A stretch of 41,998 nt of DNA from Verrucomicrobiota bacterium (GTDB lineage: Bacteria; Verrucomicrobiota; Verrucomicrobiia; Opitutales; Opitutaceae): contig JACRKC010000043.1 of assembly GCA_016235555.1 (NCBI GenBank), forward strand, positions 1-41,998, given 5' to 3'. The first letter of the stretch is position 1, and each line of letters opens with the position of its first letter. The notes under the pieces were generated by a model that made no database searches, had not been told where the DNA came from, and saw nothing but the letters and a program-made list of their open reading frames with translations. Positions 29,390-37,712 of the stretch are shown here, piece by piece. A program made the position numbers and the translations under genes.

Positions 29390-30046
29390 TTACGAATTCC
29401 ACGACGCCCTCGCCGTCGACCACATCTCCCGCACCATGGCCCGGATCCTCTCTTTCGTTGGCTCGGGAATATCGGCCCAAACTTTCTTTGTGACCACGTA
29501 GAGGCGATACAGCCCTTCGACGACGACAATGGTCTCGGCCAAAAACACTGGCTTTCTGGCAAACGTCGGGTCTAACCGCATCAGGTGGTTCCGTGCCGCC
29601 AAAGCGGCCAACCCATCCCCTGCCAACTCAAAGTAAACGAACCTAAGCCCGGCCAATGTCTTATTGTCGGGCAGTAATTCCTGCCCTTTTTGTGCGGCCT
29701 CAGCGGCATTGCGGTATTCGCCTCGGGACGCCCACGTGAGAGACAAGGTCGTAAACAGCGCCGCCCTCTCGCGGTCGTCTTTGGCCGCCCCTAGCCCCAG
29801 ATTGGCCACGATGAGCGCGGCTTCGCTGTGACCGGTTTCAGCCAAGTGGAGCGCAAGGTCACCGGACTCCCGCGCTGTCAGGGTCCGGAGCGAAGCATCA
29901 CGCAGAACATCCTTGTCATCTCCGATTTTGGCAAGGTCCGCCACCGAATAGCCGGGCTTGGCGGGTTGACCCCGCAAGCCCGCGACCGTCAGGGGAGCCA
30001 GTCCTGCAAGGACTGCGATAACTGACCACCGCAACATGGTTTTCAT
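29390..30046 (-). CDS. Secreted TPR-like helical protein
   Basis: 218 residues from the ATG at 30046 (MKTMLRWSVIAVLAGLAPLT), a normal Sec signal peptide. The open frame runs further upstream but those residues overlap the divergent XRE gene and look non-coding. The mature part has TPR-like helix pairs (ALHLAETGHSEAALIVANLG, LTWASRGEYRNAAEAAQKGQ, LPDNKTLAGLRFVYFELAGD). It likely binds peptide or a partner protein in the periplasm, perhaps the adjacent protease. Function unknown. Confidence 0.75.
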   Translation of the reverse strand: MKTMLRWSVIAVLAGLAPLTVAGLRGQPAKPGYSVADLAKIGDDKDVLRDASLRTLTARESGDLALHLAETGHSEAALIVANLGLGAAKDDRERAALFTTLSLTWASRGEYRNAAEAAQKGQELLPDNKTLAGLRFVYFELAGDGLAALAARNHLMRLDPTFARKPVFLAETIVVVEGLYRLYVVTKKVWADIPEPTKERIRAMVREMWSTARASWNS

Positions 30047-30148
30047 AGGTTCGTTCGGCCGGGGATTCACGTGGCCGGTCACTTTATTCCCCATTAGAAT
30101 AATTCTGGCAACGAATAAACCTACCATGGCCGCGCCACCTAACGCGCC

Positions 30149-30385
30149 GTGCCCAACAAACGACCGCATCGGAACATCACCGGAAAAGCCATGCTGCGAA
30201 TCCGTCTGGCCGCCGAGCCCCGGATCGTGCAGGAGGACATGGTTGGACGGCTTGCGCGCCTCGGCGTCCAATTGAACCAATCGCAAATTGCCAAGATTGA
30301 GAGTGGCCACCGGCCGGTTTTGGACTACGAAATCGCGGCGATTGCGAAGGCCCTCAAGGTTCCGGTTCAGGCTTTGTTCGAATGA
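30149..30385 (+). CDS. XRE-family HTH regulator (short)
   Basis: 78 residues from a GTG start. The HTH reads VGRLARLGVQLNQSQIAKIE then SGHRPVLDYEIAAIAKALKV, a form of Cro/C1 domain common in bacterial elements. It is divergent from the TPR-protease pair, with about 100 bp between, including a small dyad AGAAT-a-ATTCT at 30096-30106. It is a plausible regulator of that pair or of the ASCH-like gene, whose end it faces. Confidence 0.78.
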   Translation: MPNKRPHRNITGKAMLRIRLAAEPRIVQEDMVGRLARLGVQLNQSQIAKIESGHRPVLDYEIAAIAKALKVPVQALFE

Positions 30386-30413
30386 GCTGCTCGCGCGGAA
30401 CACGGTGACGCCG

Positions 30414-31025
30414 CTACCCGCGGTCGAGCCGGAACGTGATTACCCACACCCACGGGTTCGTCTCCCATCCGTGACCGCGCTCAGCGTTGAGGGAATCCCA
30501 CACCGTTTGGTAAAGCCGGACCGGGCTGGCGCGCTCACCTCCACCGCCTGCACTTACACCCTCCGCCAGTGCATCGGCCTCCGTGATGTCATGGAGTCGC
30601 TCCACCCGGACGGACGTTATCACGAACTGCGGCATGAGCGCGCGCAGCGGATTCGGCAGCGAACGAGGAGGCCGCGATTTTCCCGCCCACGCTGGTTTCG
30701 GTGTTCCGAGCCCCGCATGCCAGATTCGTCGCAACTGCAAAACACTCGCCGGCAAATTCGACGGCTTCAAGTGATCGAACTCACGGCTCACCGCCCACGA
30801 CGCCAGCAAGCAGAGCCGCTCCCCGGGCGCGTAGCGGCATCTGGCTTCTACTGTGGTTCGAGCGCCACGTCGCCGGACAAAGGTCGCACGCGCGCCGTCA
30901 ACGCTGAGCAGATCGCAGTCAATTTCTCCGCTGACGCCGTGCAGACCCGAGGTTCGACGCGTCTGTGTCTTGGTGCCGTTGCACACCGCGACCGCCATCG
31001 CGCCGGAGAATTGCAGGCCTTTCAT
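30414..31025 (-). CDS. ASCH-like phage protein
   Basis: 203 residues from the ATG at 31025. MKGLQFSGAMAVAVCNGTKT and QTRR match the start of a widespread phage family (LFSGPMVRALLxGxKTQTRR) with an ASCH/PUA-like fold, continued by RYAPGERLCLLASWAV, LMPQFVITSVRVERLHDITE and the C-terminal NPWVWVITF. ASCH domains are thought to bind RNA or modified nucleotides. An IS5-type element is inserted about 47 bp upstream, so its original promoter has probably been lost or replaced. Confidence 0.78.
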   Translation of the reverse strand: MKGLQFSGAMAVAVCNGTKTQTRRTSGLHGVSGEIDCDLLSVDGARATFVRRRGARTTVEARCRYAPGERLCLLASWAVSREFDHLKPSNLPASVLQLRRIWHAGLGTPKPAWAGKSRPPRSLPNPLRALMPQFVITSVRVERLHDITEADALAEGVSAGGGGERASPVRLYQTVWDSLNAERGHGWETNPWVWVITFRLDRG

Positions 31026-31071
31026 TCTCGAGTGATTAGTTTGATACGTTTGACGAGACCCTGACAGCAAG

Positions 31072-32257
31072 GGAGGCGCTGAATAAATCGAAGTGGTCGA
31101 TTTTCCGAGTTGGCCGCGGCTGCCGGCACCGGCGGCGAGGGAAAAGCGGGACTGGTCGCGGTGTGACGCGGCGCGCGCGCGAGCCCAGCGGCTACTTTTT
31201 CGGCGCCGGAGGCGCTGCGAGCTCAGGCGGTGGCCCGGCGCGCGCCGAGCACCACGTTGGCCAAGGCGAAGAGGGTGTGGAGTTGGTGCCCGTTCTTCGC
31301 CAGCCCGCGATATCTCGTTTTCCGATACCCGAAGAGATTTTTCACGATGTGGAAGGGGTGTTCGACGAACCCGCGCACGGCCGCCTTGCTGTGCTCCACG
31401 GCTTTGCGCGCCTTCGGCGAGCGCTTTGATCACGCTGCGCTTGCACGCGATCTGCCAGTCGATTTTCCGCGCCAGCGCCACGATCTCCGGCCGCTTTTCG
31501 ACGCCGGTGTAGCCGGCATCGGCGTGCACCTGGGTCTCGTCGCCGTGCAACAGGGCCGCGGCCTGGGTGATGTCGGCCACGTTGGCGGCCGTGGTCGCCA
31601 CGGTGTGCACCAAGTGGCTGTCCCGGTCCGCGCCGATGTGCGCTTTCAGTCCGAAATACCACTGGTTGCCCTTCTTGGTCTGGTGCATCGCCGGATCGCG
31701 TTGCTTGCTGGCGTTCTTGGTCGAGGCCGGCGCGGCGATGAGCGTGGCGTCGACCAGCGTGCCTTCGCGCAGCAGCAGGCCGCGTGCGGCCAGGTCGGCG
31801 TTGATCGCGGTGAAGAGTCCCTTGCACAGGTCGTGCGTCTCGAGCAGGCGGCGGAACTTGAGCAGCGTGGTGGCGTCGGGCACGCCTTCGGCGGCGAGCT
31901 CGATGCGCGCGAAGCGTTGCAACGCCTGGCTGTCGTAGAGCGCGTCTTCGAGCGCCTCGTCGGCCAGCGCATACCACTGCTGGAGAAAATAGACGCGCAG
32001 CATCCGCTCCAAGCCCAGTGGCGGACGGCCACGTTCGCCCTTCGGATAGTGGGGCGCGACGACGGCCAGCAACTGCGCCCACGGAATCACTTCTTCCATC
32101 CGGGCGAGGAACTGCTCCCGGCGGGTCGTCTTCCGCTTGGCGGTGAACTCGGCGTGCGCGAACGCCGTCTGGTGTGTCATCGTCCACCACGTAGCAGCTC
32201 GCACACCACTCCGTCGCCGTGACCGGGTAATCAAACGGGGATTAAATCAGTGTTTCC
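31072..32257 (-). mobile_element. IS5-family insertion sequence (IS903/IS1031-like ends)
   Basis: Left end GGAGGCGCTGAATAAATC and the inverted right end GGAAACACTGATTTAATC are related terminal inverted repeats of the type seen in the IS5/IS903 group. Flanks are CAAG (31068-31071) and CTAG (32258-32261), resembling a 4-bp target duplication with one mismatch. Size is 1,186 bp, normal for the family. It holds one transposase gene, which is frameshifted. Confidence 0.75.
31223..32180 (-). pseudogene. IS5-family transposase, frameshifted
   Basis: ATG at 32180 (MTHQTAFAHAEFTAKRKTTR) opens a DDE transposase: RPPLGLERMLRVYFLQQWYA, PDATTLLKFRRLLETHDL, LVDATLIAAPASTK, YFGLKAHIGADRDSHLVHTV and VHADAGYTGVEKRPE. 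Coding sense then leaves the frame at about 31,405-31,412 (after IKALAEG). The remaining C terminus is found in another frame as EHPFHIVKNLFGYRKTRYRG and LAKNGHQLHTLFALANVVLG to a stop at 31,223. In the unshifted frame the reading runs on into the ASCH gene. Probably inactive; a programmed frameshift is less likely, as no slippery run is obvious. Confidence 0.85.
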
Positions 32258-32515
32258 CTAGGGGACAACCTGTTACGATATTTGTAAGAGAGGACTTAAA
32301 GTGTAACATAAGATATTAACTATCAATGTTTAAAACCTGTTACAATAAAATTATCCAAGATTCATAAAAGTTACATTAGTTATTACACAGTAGCTTCTTA
32401 AGTGCAGAATGCAATCAAAGGTGCGTTTTGTAAGATGTTGATTACTATAGTCGATTGATGTCGCTTCGCTTGGCGATACGCAAACGGGCACTGCAATGTG
32501 CGAAAATCGTGAATT
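32258..32515. other. AT-rich intergenic region with iteron-like repeats
   Basis: About 260 bp that is far richer in A+T than the rest of the window. AACCTGTTACGATA (32267-32280) recurs as AACCTGTTACAATA (32334-32347). Further GTTACA units lie at 32302-32307 (inverted) and 32370-32375. No gene is seen in it. Repeated short motifs in an AT-rich stretch near an initiator-like gene fit a replication origin, but a leftover promoter region of a displaced gene is also possible. Confidence 0.45.
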
Positions 32516-32626
32516 AGTCGGCAGTGCCTAGCCGTGGACGCGCCTTCGCAACGGCGGCAGCGGTGGTCACACCACCAGATCGCACGATTTACTGCAATCT
32601 CAGGCCTCTCACCGTCGGCCCCGAAA

Positions 32627-32659
32627 TGCGGCTGGCGGGTAAAGCGCCCACCAGCCGCA
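32627..32659 (-). terminator. Probable terminator of the DUF5131 operon
   Basis: TGCGGCTGG (32627-32635) pairs with CCAGCCGCA (32651-32659), extended by GGG/CCC inside. It lies about 20 bp past the minus-strand stop at 32678. The T-tract on the minus strand is short. Confidence 0.4.
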
Positions 32660-32677
32660 ATGCACGGGTTACTAACT

Positions 32678-34372
32678 CTACGCGGCGATCTGAGGTTCCT
32701 TTTCTCCGATTAGTTCCTCGACCGTCATAAGCAGGGCCTCGATCTTGTCGACTTGCGGAAGGACCGCTACCGCGGCTCGCAACTGTGACAGAGCTGCGAC
32801 CGCGTGGACCCTACCGGATCTCGGCGCTTTGCTCTTCACCGGGATTTCGATTTCGTGCGCCTCAGCATACGCTCGGGTTCGTTGAGCAACGAGCTTGCCG
32901 GTGATACCTCCGTCGGCGTTCGCCGCGGTTATCTCCTTCCAGCACGTTACACGATCGCTCATTGGCAACGCCAAGAGCGGACGGACCTGCGCCTCGTTTT
33001 TCGGCAAGTCCCCAATTGGGGACTGCTTCTCAAGCTCGACGACGAACTCGCCGCAGTCTTTCAGCCGATAAGCGTGAGCCTTCCCATACTCCCACTTGGC
33101 GCGGCAATACGCTTCGAACGACCGGTAGTCCCGACTCCAGAGTATGCCAGCACGATAAGCATGGATCTCATAGATGGCCTTGGCGGCGGTGATGCTGGCC
33201 TTGACGCCATCACCGACGATTTGCTCCCGTTCATCCCGGAACTGGATGTCCTCGGCGGCAAGGCTGCAGACAGCGGTGGCGGCCAGCGACCCCTCGGTCA
33301 GTCCTTCGTGTCGGAAGAAGTCCGGGAACTCGCGTATACGCAAATCCTCCGGCCAGTCCTTCCAGTTGCCGCCGTGTTCATCGACAACGGGATAGGCGGT
33401 CCCGTTGTTCGTGACGACGGCGCCGAGTTGCTTCATGAAGAAGCGCGCCCCATTGGCCCGACATTGTTCAAGGAGACCACGCGCCCAGTTGATCTCAAAC
33501 GGGTGGTCGATGGCGCCGACACCGGATTCGCCACCGACGATGATCCAATTCTCGGGTCCGCATAACTCCACCGGCAACTGTAGCCGGTTATCCAACGGTT
33601 CAACGGAGAGGCCTCGCACCACCGACGGGATGCGCAGGAGAGCTAGCGCTTGCTGCGCGTAGCCGGCGTTCAAAATCGACGCCATTGGCACCAAGTTCTT
33701 GGGCCATGCGAATCCCTTGGCGGTGAGCCAGTCACTGAACTCGGCCATCCGCGGCGCACGCTTGGTGAGCCACAGCCAGATATGCCGCGAGCCCTCTGCA
33801 CTCTCGGCAACATCGACGATCTCCTGTTTCAGGTAGTCGAACTCGATGCCGTTGGAGAGCGCGTCCCCCATGTCGCTGACGAAAAGCAGGCGACGGAGGC
33901 CTTGCATCCACGGTTGTTTGTCGGCGATTTCCGCGGCCGTGGGGAGGCCGTATCTGGCCGCTTCGCGCATCCGGCCCGGAAACAACTGCGGCACGTCAAA
34001 GCTCGCCGGGTGTCCTGAGTTTCTACCACCGTAGAAATTGGTGAGGACCCCCGCGTAGCAGCGAAACTGCCGCCGGATCGCTTTCTCCTCCTCCGCGACC
34101 AATTTCTCACTCAGATCTGGAACATATGTGCGCAACGCCGCTTTCACCGCAGCGACCGCCTGCTTGATACGCTTCGCGCCGTGGTGCTCATCGAGGATTT
34201 GAGCCACCGCCACCGTAACGATCTTTTGATCGAGGTGCGCGGCGTGCTTCATGACGGCATTCGTAATGTGGGCCTTGAGCTGAGGGATGCTCGCCCAGAG
34301 CGGGCACCCGTCACAACCCGCGACCGGGTTAACCGTGGTGTGGCACCACTGGATACCTGTTTTCTTAGCCAT
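32678..34372 (-). CDS. Phage Gp37/Gp68 family (DUF5131) protein
   Basis: 564 residues. It shows the family outline: GIQWCHTTVNPVAGCDGCPL (usually TWNPVTGC near the start, with cysteines for a metal or Fe-S site), FVSDMGDALSN, HIWLWLTKRAPRMAEF, VVRGLSVEPLDNRL and WIIVGGESGVGA. The C-terminal 150 residues (EYGKAHAYRLKDCGEFVVEL, SPIGDLPKNEAQVRPLLAL) resemble the ParB-like tail often attached to these phage proteins, and end in a helical segment. The family is thought to be a radical-SAM-like enzyme of mobile elements; reaction unknown. It contains an 18-bp palindrome. It is the last gene of the leftward operon. Confidence 0.82.
   Translation of the reverse strand: MAKKTGIQWCHTTVNPVAGCDGCPLWASIPQLKAHITNAVMKHAAHLDQKIVTVAVAQILDEHHGAKRIKQAVAAVKAALRTYVPDLSEKLVAEEEKAIRRQFRCYAGVLTNFYGGRNSGHPASFDVPQLFPGRMREAARYGLPTAAEIADKQPWMQGLRRLLFVSDMGDALSNGIEFDYLKQEIVDVAESAEGSRHIWLWLTKRAPRMAEFSDWLTAKGFAWPKNLVPMASILNAGYAQQALALLRIPSVVRGLSVEPLDNRLQLPVELCGPENWIIVGGESGVGAIDHPFEINWARGLLEQCRANGARFFMKQLGAVVTNNGTAYPVVDEHGGNWKDWPEDLRIREFPDFFRHEGLTEGSLAATAVCSLAAEDIQFRDEREQIVGDGVKASITAAKAIYEIHAYRAGILWSRDYRSFEAYCRAKWEYGKAHAYRLKDCGEFVVELEKQSPIGDLPKNEAQVRPLLALPMSDRVTCWKEITAANADGGITGKLVAQRTRAYAEAHEIEIPVKSKAPRSGRVHAVAALSQLRAAVAVLPQVDKIEALLMTVEELIGEKEPQIAA
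33007..33024. promoter_or_regulatory. 18-bp perfect palindrome within the DUF5131 gene
   Basis: AGTCCCCA-AT-TGGGGACT, related to 27722-27739. On the coding strand it encodes the conserved SPIGDL segment, so its occurrence may be due to coding constraint alone. Confidence 0.35.
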
Positions 34373-34480
34373 GGTTTAGACCTCCAACGGCAGCGGTCGC
34401 CTGGGCTGACCGTGCCATACTTTGCTTCTCTGTCGTGTTAATTTTCATCTTTATCCAAGGAGACGACATTATCGTTTTCA

Positions 34481-36052
34481 TCATTGGTTTGGTGGGACGG
34501 ACTCGTCGTTGGCTTGAGCCGGACTACCGGTGCCAGGCGTTGCTGGCTCCGGGCGTTCGCTCGAGACACGAGCGTCGTAAGCCGTGGCGAACCGGCGGAT
34601 CTCGCCGGTGTCGTAGAATTCATCTACGCGCGCCGAGCAGAAGTCGTAGTCCTTCAGCAAGGCGTCGAAGTCCTCTAAGACCTCGAGCGTTGGGAACATC
34701 GCGACCAACTGTTTGCACTGTTGAATATCCGCGACGATATCGGCCCGAAGTGCGATCGCTTCCGCCTCGGTAATCCACGCAACCGGGGCCAAGTCGAACT
34801 TGTAGCGCTGCCGCATGAACTCGAAGACTGCCGGATTCATGACGGCCGCTTTGGTCACCCGCGACGAATAGGGAGAGTTTTCCACGGCCTCACCGCGAAC
34901 TTTGAAATAATACGCGGCAAAGCACAGGGCTCGAATGTTCACACCGGACTCGGCGAACGTATCAAAGGTCGCCGTAGGACTGCGCTGGAGTTCCTCGATG
35001 GCGTAGGCACTGTCGTCTTCCGGGGTCGTGTAGATCGTGTGCATGCCCTGCGCGGCGCACTGTAGATCCACCAGCAGGATCTCCCGACGCCGATCAAGGA
35101 CGTAGTCCCTGATCACGGCGTATCGACGCAGGAAGTCTTCGAGAGTGTGTGCGGCTCGCGCCGGGTGATTGATATCCTCGGGCAGGTAGTTGGACCACCC
35201 GGTGACGTAGAGTAGCCCGCGCGGCGTCACCGCTCCTTTTTCGAATCTGCGAACCAGCGACCTTGCGATTGCCGGGGTGACGTCGGTGATCTTGAAGCAC
35301 GCCAGGATCTTTTCTGCCTCCGGGTAGGTGGATAACAAACTAACCCAATCTTTCCCTTTCTTCCCGGTTTTAACCAAAGAAGAGTTCACACCCCCTTGCT
35401 CGCAAGGGGGTAAGGGGGATTGATTGTCTGAGTTAATCTTAGTTAGGTGCATCTCCAGAGGTGCAGGGGGTTGCACGAATTGCACATCCCCGTTGTCGGC
35501 GTTTGGCGCTTGAACCTGGGTGTCCGTGATGAGGCGGATCGACGGATTCGGCTCCCCGGCCTTGCGATACCGGCGCTTCATCCGCTGCCCTGCCTGCACC
35601 TCGAAGTTGCCGACTCCACGCACTCCCGGGATTCGCTCATACTTCAGTTTAACCCGCCGGTAGGCGACGCTACCGAGATCGGAGAATCCCATCGTCACGA
35701 GATAACCACGCTTTTTCAAACGCTGGATGACGCCGCGGACTTGGCCGACCGTCAGCGACAGGTAATCGGCGAGCGTGACGTTGCTGGCGTAGCAACCTCT
35801 GGCATCGCCGCGGTCGAGTAGGTGGATCTTCCGCAGGACGCGACGATCTAACTCAGAGAGATCGAGTTGAACGTCAAAATCCTCGTCCCGGTATCGCACG
35901 TAGGGGATGGCCCCGACTTTCAGGCGAGTGGACGGCTGCGGACTTGGCGTCACGACCGCTCCATTCCCTGAAATATCGCCGCCAAGCGTTTGTAGGTATT
36001 CAAACCCCGGCAGGTAATCGCTGACCGCGTGGATGGATTGAGATGTGTTCAT
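34481..36052 (-). CDS. Winged-helix replication-initiator-like protein
   Basis: 523 residues from ATG 36052. Residues about 60-125 (LDLSELDRRVLRKIHLLDRG, VTLADYLSLTVGQVRGVIQR, LKKRGYLVTMGF) form a winged-helix DNA-binding domain like those at the N terminus of phage/plasmid replication proteins. A linker follows (PPCEQGGVNSSLVKTGKK) and then a large helical region (DVTPAIARSLVRRFEKGAVT, LEVLEDFDALLKDYDFCSAR) I cannot assign. ATGA overlap with the excisionase-like gene implies coupling. As the largest DNA-binding protein in the operon it is the best candidate initiator, but no helicase or primase motif is seen. Confidence 0.7.
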   Translation of the reverse strand: MNTSQSIHAVSDYLPGFEYLQTLGGDISGNGAVVTPSPQPSTRLKVGAIPYVRYRDEDFDVQLDLSELDRRVLRKIHLLDRGDARGCYASNVTLADYLSLTVGQVRGVIQRLKKRGYLVTMGFSDLGSVAYRRVKLKYERIPGVRGVGNFEVQAGQRMKRRYRKAGEPNPSIRLITDTQVQAPNADNGDVQFVQPPAPLEMHLTKINSDNQSPLPPCEQGGVNSSLVKTGKKGKDWVSLLSTYPEAEKILACFKITDVTPAIARSLVRRFEKGAVTPRGLLYVTGWSNYLPEDINHPARAAHTLEDFLRRYAVIRDYVLDRRREILLVDLQCAAQGMHTIYTTPEDDSAYAIEELQRSPTATFDTFAESGVNIRALCFAAYYFKVRGEAVENSPYSSRVTKAAVMNPAVFEFMRQRYKFDLAPVAWITEAEAIALRADIVADIQQCKQLVAMFPTLEVLEDFDALLKDYDFCSARVDEFYDTGEIRRFATAYDARVSSERPEPATPGTGSPAQANDESVPPNQ

Positions 36053-36450
36053 TTGATTTCCTCCGATTTGGATGTGCCGGGCGGCATCTCAGTGTCGCCG
36101 TCCGCGCCGACCAAACATACTTCGGTGATGTCACACTTCGCGGTCGCGGTGGTGACCAGCGACGCCAAGTAGGCGATGAGCGAGTCCCGGCTGATCAGCC
36201 GGATCCCGCGGATCGCGTGACGTTTTTTCACGACCACCGAGACCACCGGAGGACGATAGCCATTTTGGCGACTCGCGAGAACGAGTTCGTTGAGCGTGCT
36301 GCGTGTCAGTCCGGTCACTGGGCATCGCGTCCCGCTTTTCGGCAGTCGGAGCCATACCGGTTCACCGGCGCGCTCACGAGAAGAGTGGCTACTCTCGTGC
36401 AGCGCGTTCGGCGGATATCCTAACTTATGGAATATGGAATTATTTTCCAT
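36049..36450 (-). CDS. Excisionase-like DNA-binding protein
   Basis: 133 residues. The centre (EPVWLRLPKSGTRCPVTGLT, RSTLNELVLASRQNGYRPPV, then KRHAIRGIRLISRDSLIAYL) resembles a winged-helix/excisionase fold reading out a minor-groove site, as in small tyrosine-recombinase directionality factors and related element regulators. The operon order (integrase first, this third, with the initiator-like gene overlapping) supports a role in excision or transcription control. Family assignment is moderate. Confidence 0.7.
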   Translation of the reverse strand: MENNSIFHKLGYPPNALHESSHSSRERAGEPVWLRLPKSGTRCPVTGLTRSTLNELVLASRQNGYRPPVVSVVVKKRHAIRGIRLISRDSLIAYLASLVTTATAKCDITEVCLVGADGDTEMPPGTSKSEEIK

Positions 36451-36489
36451 GCGCCCAGGATACAGGATGCGACCCGAAATCCGTTTCCG

Positions 36490-36510
36490 ATAGAATATGG
36501 CCTATTCTAT
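36490..36510. promoter_or_regulatory. AT-rich operator-like dyad before the excisionase-like gene
   Basis: ATAGAATA-tggcc-TATTCTAT is a perfect 8-bp inverted repeat 40 bp upstream of the minus-strand ATG at 36450. A second dyad TGGAA/TTCCA spans the start codon itself. The low-GC stretch 36,430-36,535 probably holds the promoter and autoregulatory site. Confidence 0.5.
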
Positions 36511-36542
36511 AGGCGTTTTCTATCAATGGGTTAGCAGATCAT

Positions 36543-37712
36543 CTACCTAGCTCCCGGCAGAGCGATCGTCTTGAACGACTGCACTAGCGACGCTCGGACA
36601 TTGTCGCGAATCTCGCTTTCAAAGAGTTCATCTCCCGCGGCACGCCGCCGCTCGTAATTTCGACGCGCCTCCTCGGTAACCAGACCAGGAATATCTTCCA
36701 GTTTCAGGCCACAGCATTCCATCACGATTTCCTCCGCGACACGCACCCATTCGTTTGCGGAGGCCGCAACAAAGTCCGGCAGCGCCGCGATGCCATTGAG
36801 CAGCGCTTGAGAAATCTCGGAATCGACCCCGGATCCGGGCGTTGCCATCGCGCACTGGCGCCTGACTTCAAGGACGTATTGGATCAGCGACTCGGCCACC
36901 ACGTTGACTGGCGTCTTGATTGGGTCGTAGGAGATGGGACGCCCACGACCGCTGTAGGTTTTTCGTGTCGGTGTCTTCGTGCCAACCCCCAGTGCGCTCA
37001 GTCGCACGTGAACCCGGTCTCGATCCGCGGGTAACGCACCGCACAGTTGCGGCCATTGTTCTTTCGCCGGCGCAATCGCCTTCACGACCGCCTCGAGTTG
37101 GGGACTCCCTGCTTCAAGGCCGGCGATCGCTTCTTCCGCGATCCTGATCAGGTAAAAAACCGCATCGTGATTGCCGTCTTTCGCAAGGGCGGCGAACTCA
37201 CGCACCACGTTCAGACCGGACTGCGACAATTCCCAGTGCGCGTGATCGCCGCTGGCTCGGTTGCTGTTGTTGACACGGCTGAACGCGATCACCAAGTCGG
37301 TCGCGAGTCGCATTGCCTCGCACGACTCGGTGGTGAGGCGCGCGGTGCGCGCTCCATGAGGAACATCGCCCTGGGATACGGCCGCTTGAACGTATTCGGC
37401 GATCCGCTGTTTCAAGCCCTGTCCATTAACCGTCAGATCGGTTAACTGCCGCAGCAGCTGTCTCGGATCGGGGACGGGGCGTTCGCTGGCGCGCTCCTCG
37501 GCACCGGGTAGCACATAAGCCCGAATCACTTGGTCACGGGGTCGCTGATCAAGAAGCCAAGGCGCCTCGGCCATCACGCCCCGTAACCAGTCGATTTCCG
37601 AGGACGAAGCAGAATTCGATTGAGTCGCAGATGGCGTATGCCGCGGCTCCTTTGCCGTGGAATATTCTGTCAGTGACGAAGCACTACGACTTTTCTTCTG
37701 CTCCTTTTTCAT
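36543..37712 (-). CDS. Unknown 389-residue element protein coupled to the integrase
   Basis: ATG at 37712 overlaps the integrase stop (ATGA). A Ser/Lys-rich disordered start (KKEQKKSRSASSLTEYSTAK) is followed by a helical protein (SEIDWLRGVMAEAPWLLDQR, LLRQLTDLTVNGQGLKQRIA, EAMRLATDLVIAFSRVNNSN, EEARRNYERRRAAGDELFES). Near the middle RKTYSGRGRPISYDPIKTPV could contact DNA. No catalytic motif is visible and I do not recognise the family. Its constant coupling to the integrase suggests a role in integration, maintenance or copy control. Confidence 0.75.
   Translation of the reverse strand: MKKEQKKSRSASSLTEYSTAKEPRHTPSATQSNSASSSEIDWLRGVMAEAPWLLDQRPRDQVIRAYVLPGAEERASERPVPDPRQLLRQLTDLTVNGQGLKQRIAEYVQAAVSQGDVPHGARTARLTTESCEAMRLATDLVIAFSRVNNSNRASGDHAHWELSQSGLNVVREFAALAKDGNHDAVFYLIRIAEEAIAGLEAGSPQLEAVVKAIAPAKEQWPQLCGALPADRDRVHVRLSALGVGTKTPTRKTYSGRGRPISYDPIKTPVNVVAESLIQYVLEVRRQCAMATPGSGVDSEISQALLNGIAALPDFVAASANEWVRVAEEIVMECCGLKLEDIPGLVTEEARRNYERRRAAGDELFESEIRDNVRASLVQSFKTIALPGAR

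Noticed and set aside
30046-30403. N-terminal extension of the secreted TPR protein
   Set aside because: The extra residues overlap the divergent XRE gene and precede a good signal peptide starting at 30046.
31093-32222. Long + strand open frames across the IS
   Set aside because: They are antisense to the transposase, which has clear DDE-family sequence on the minus strand.
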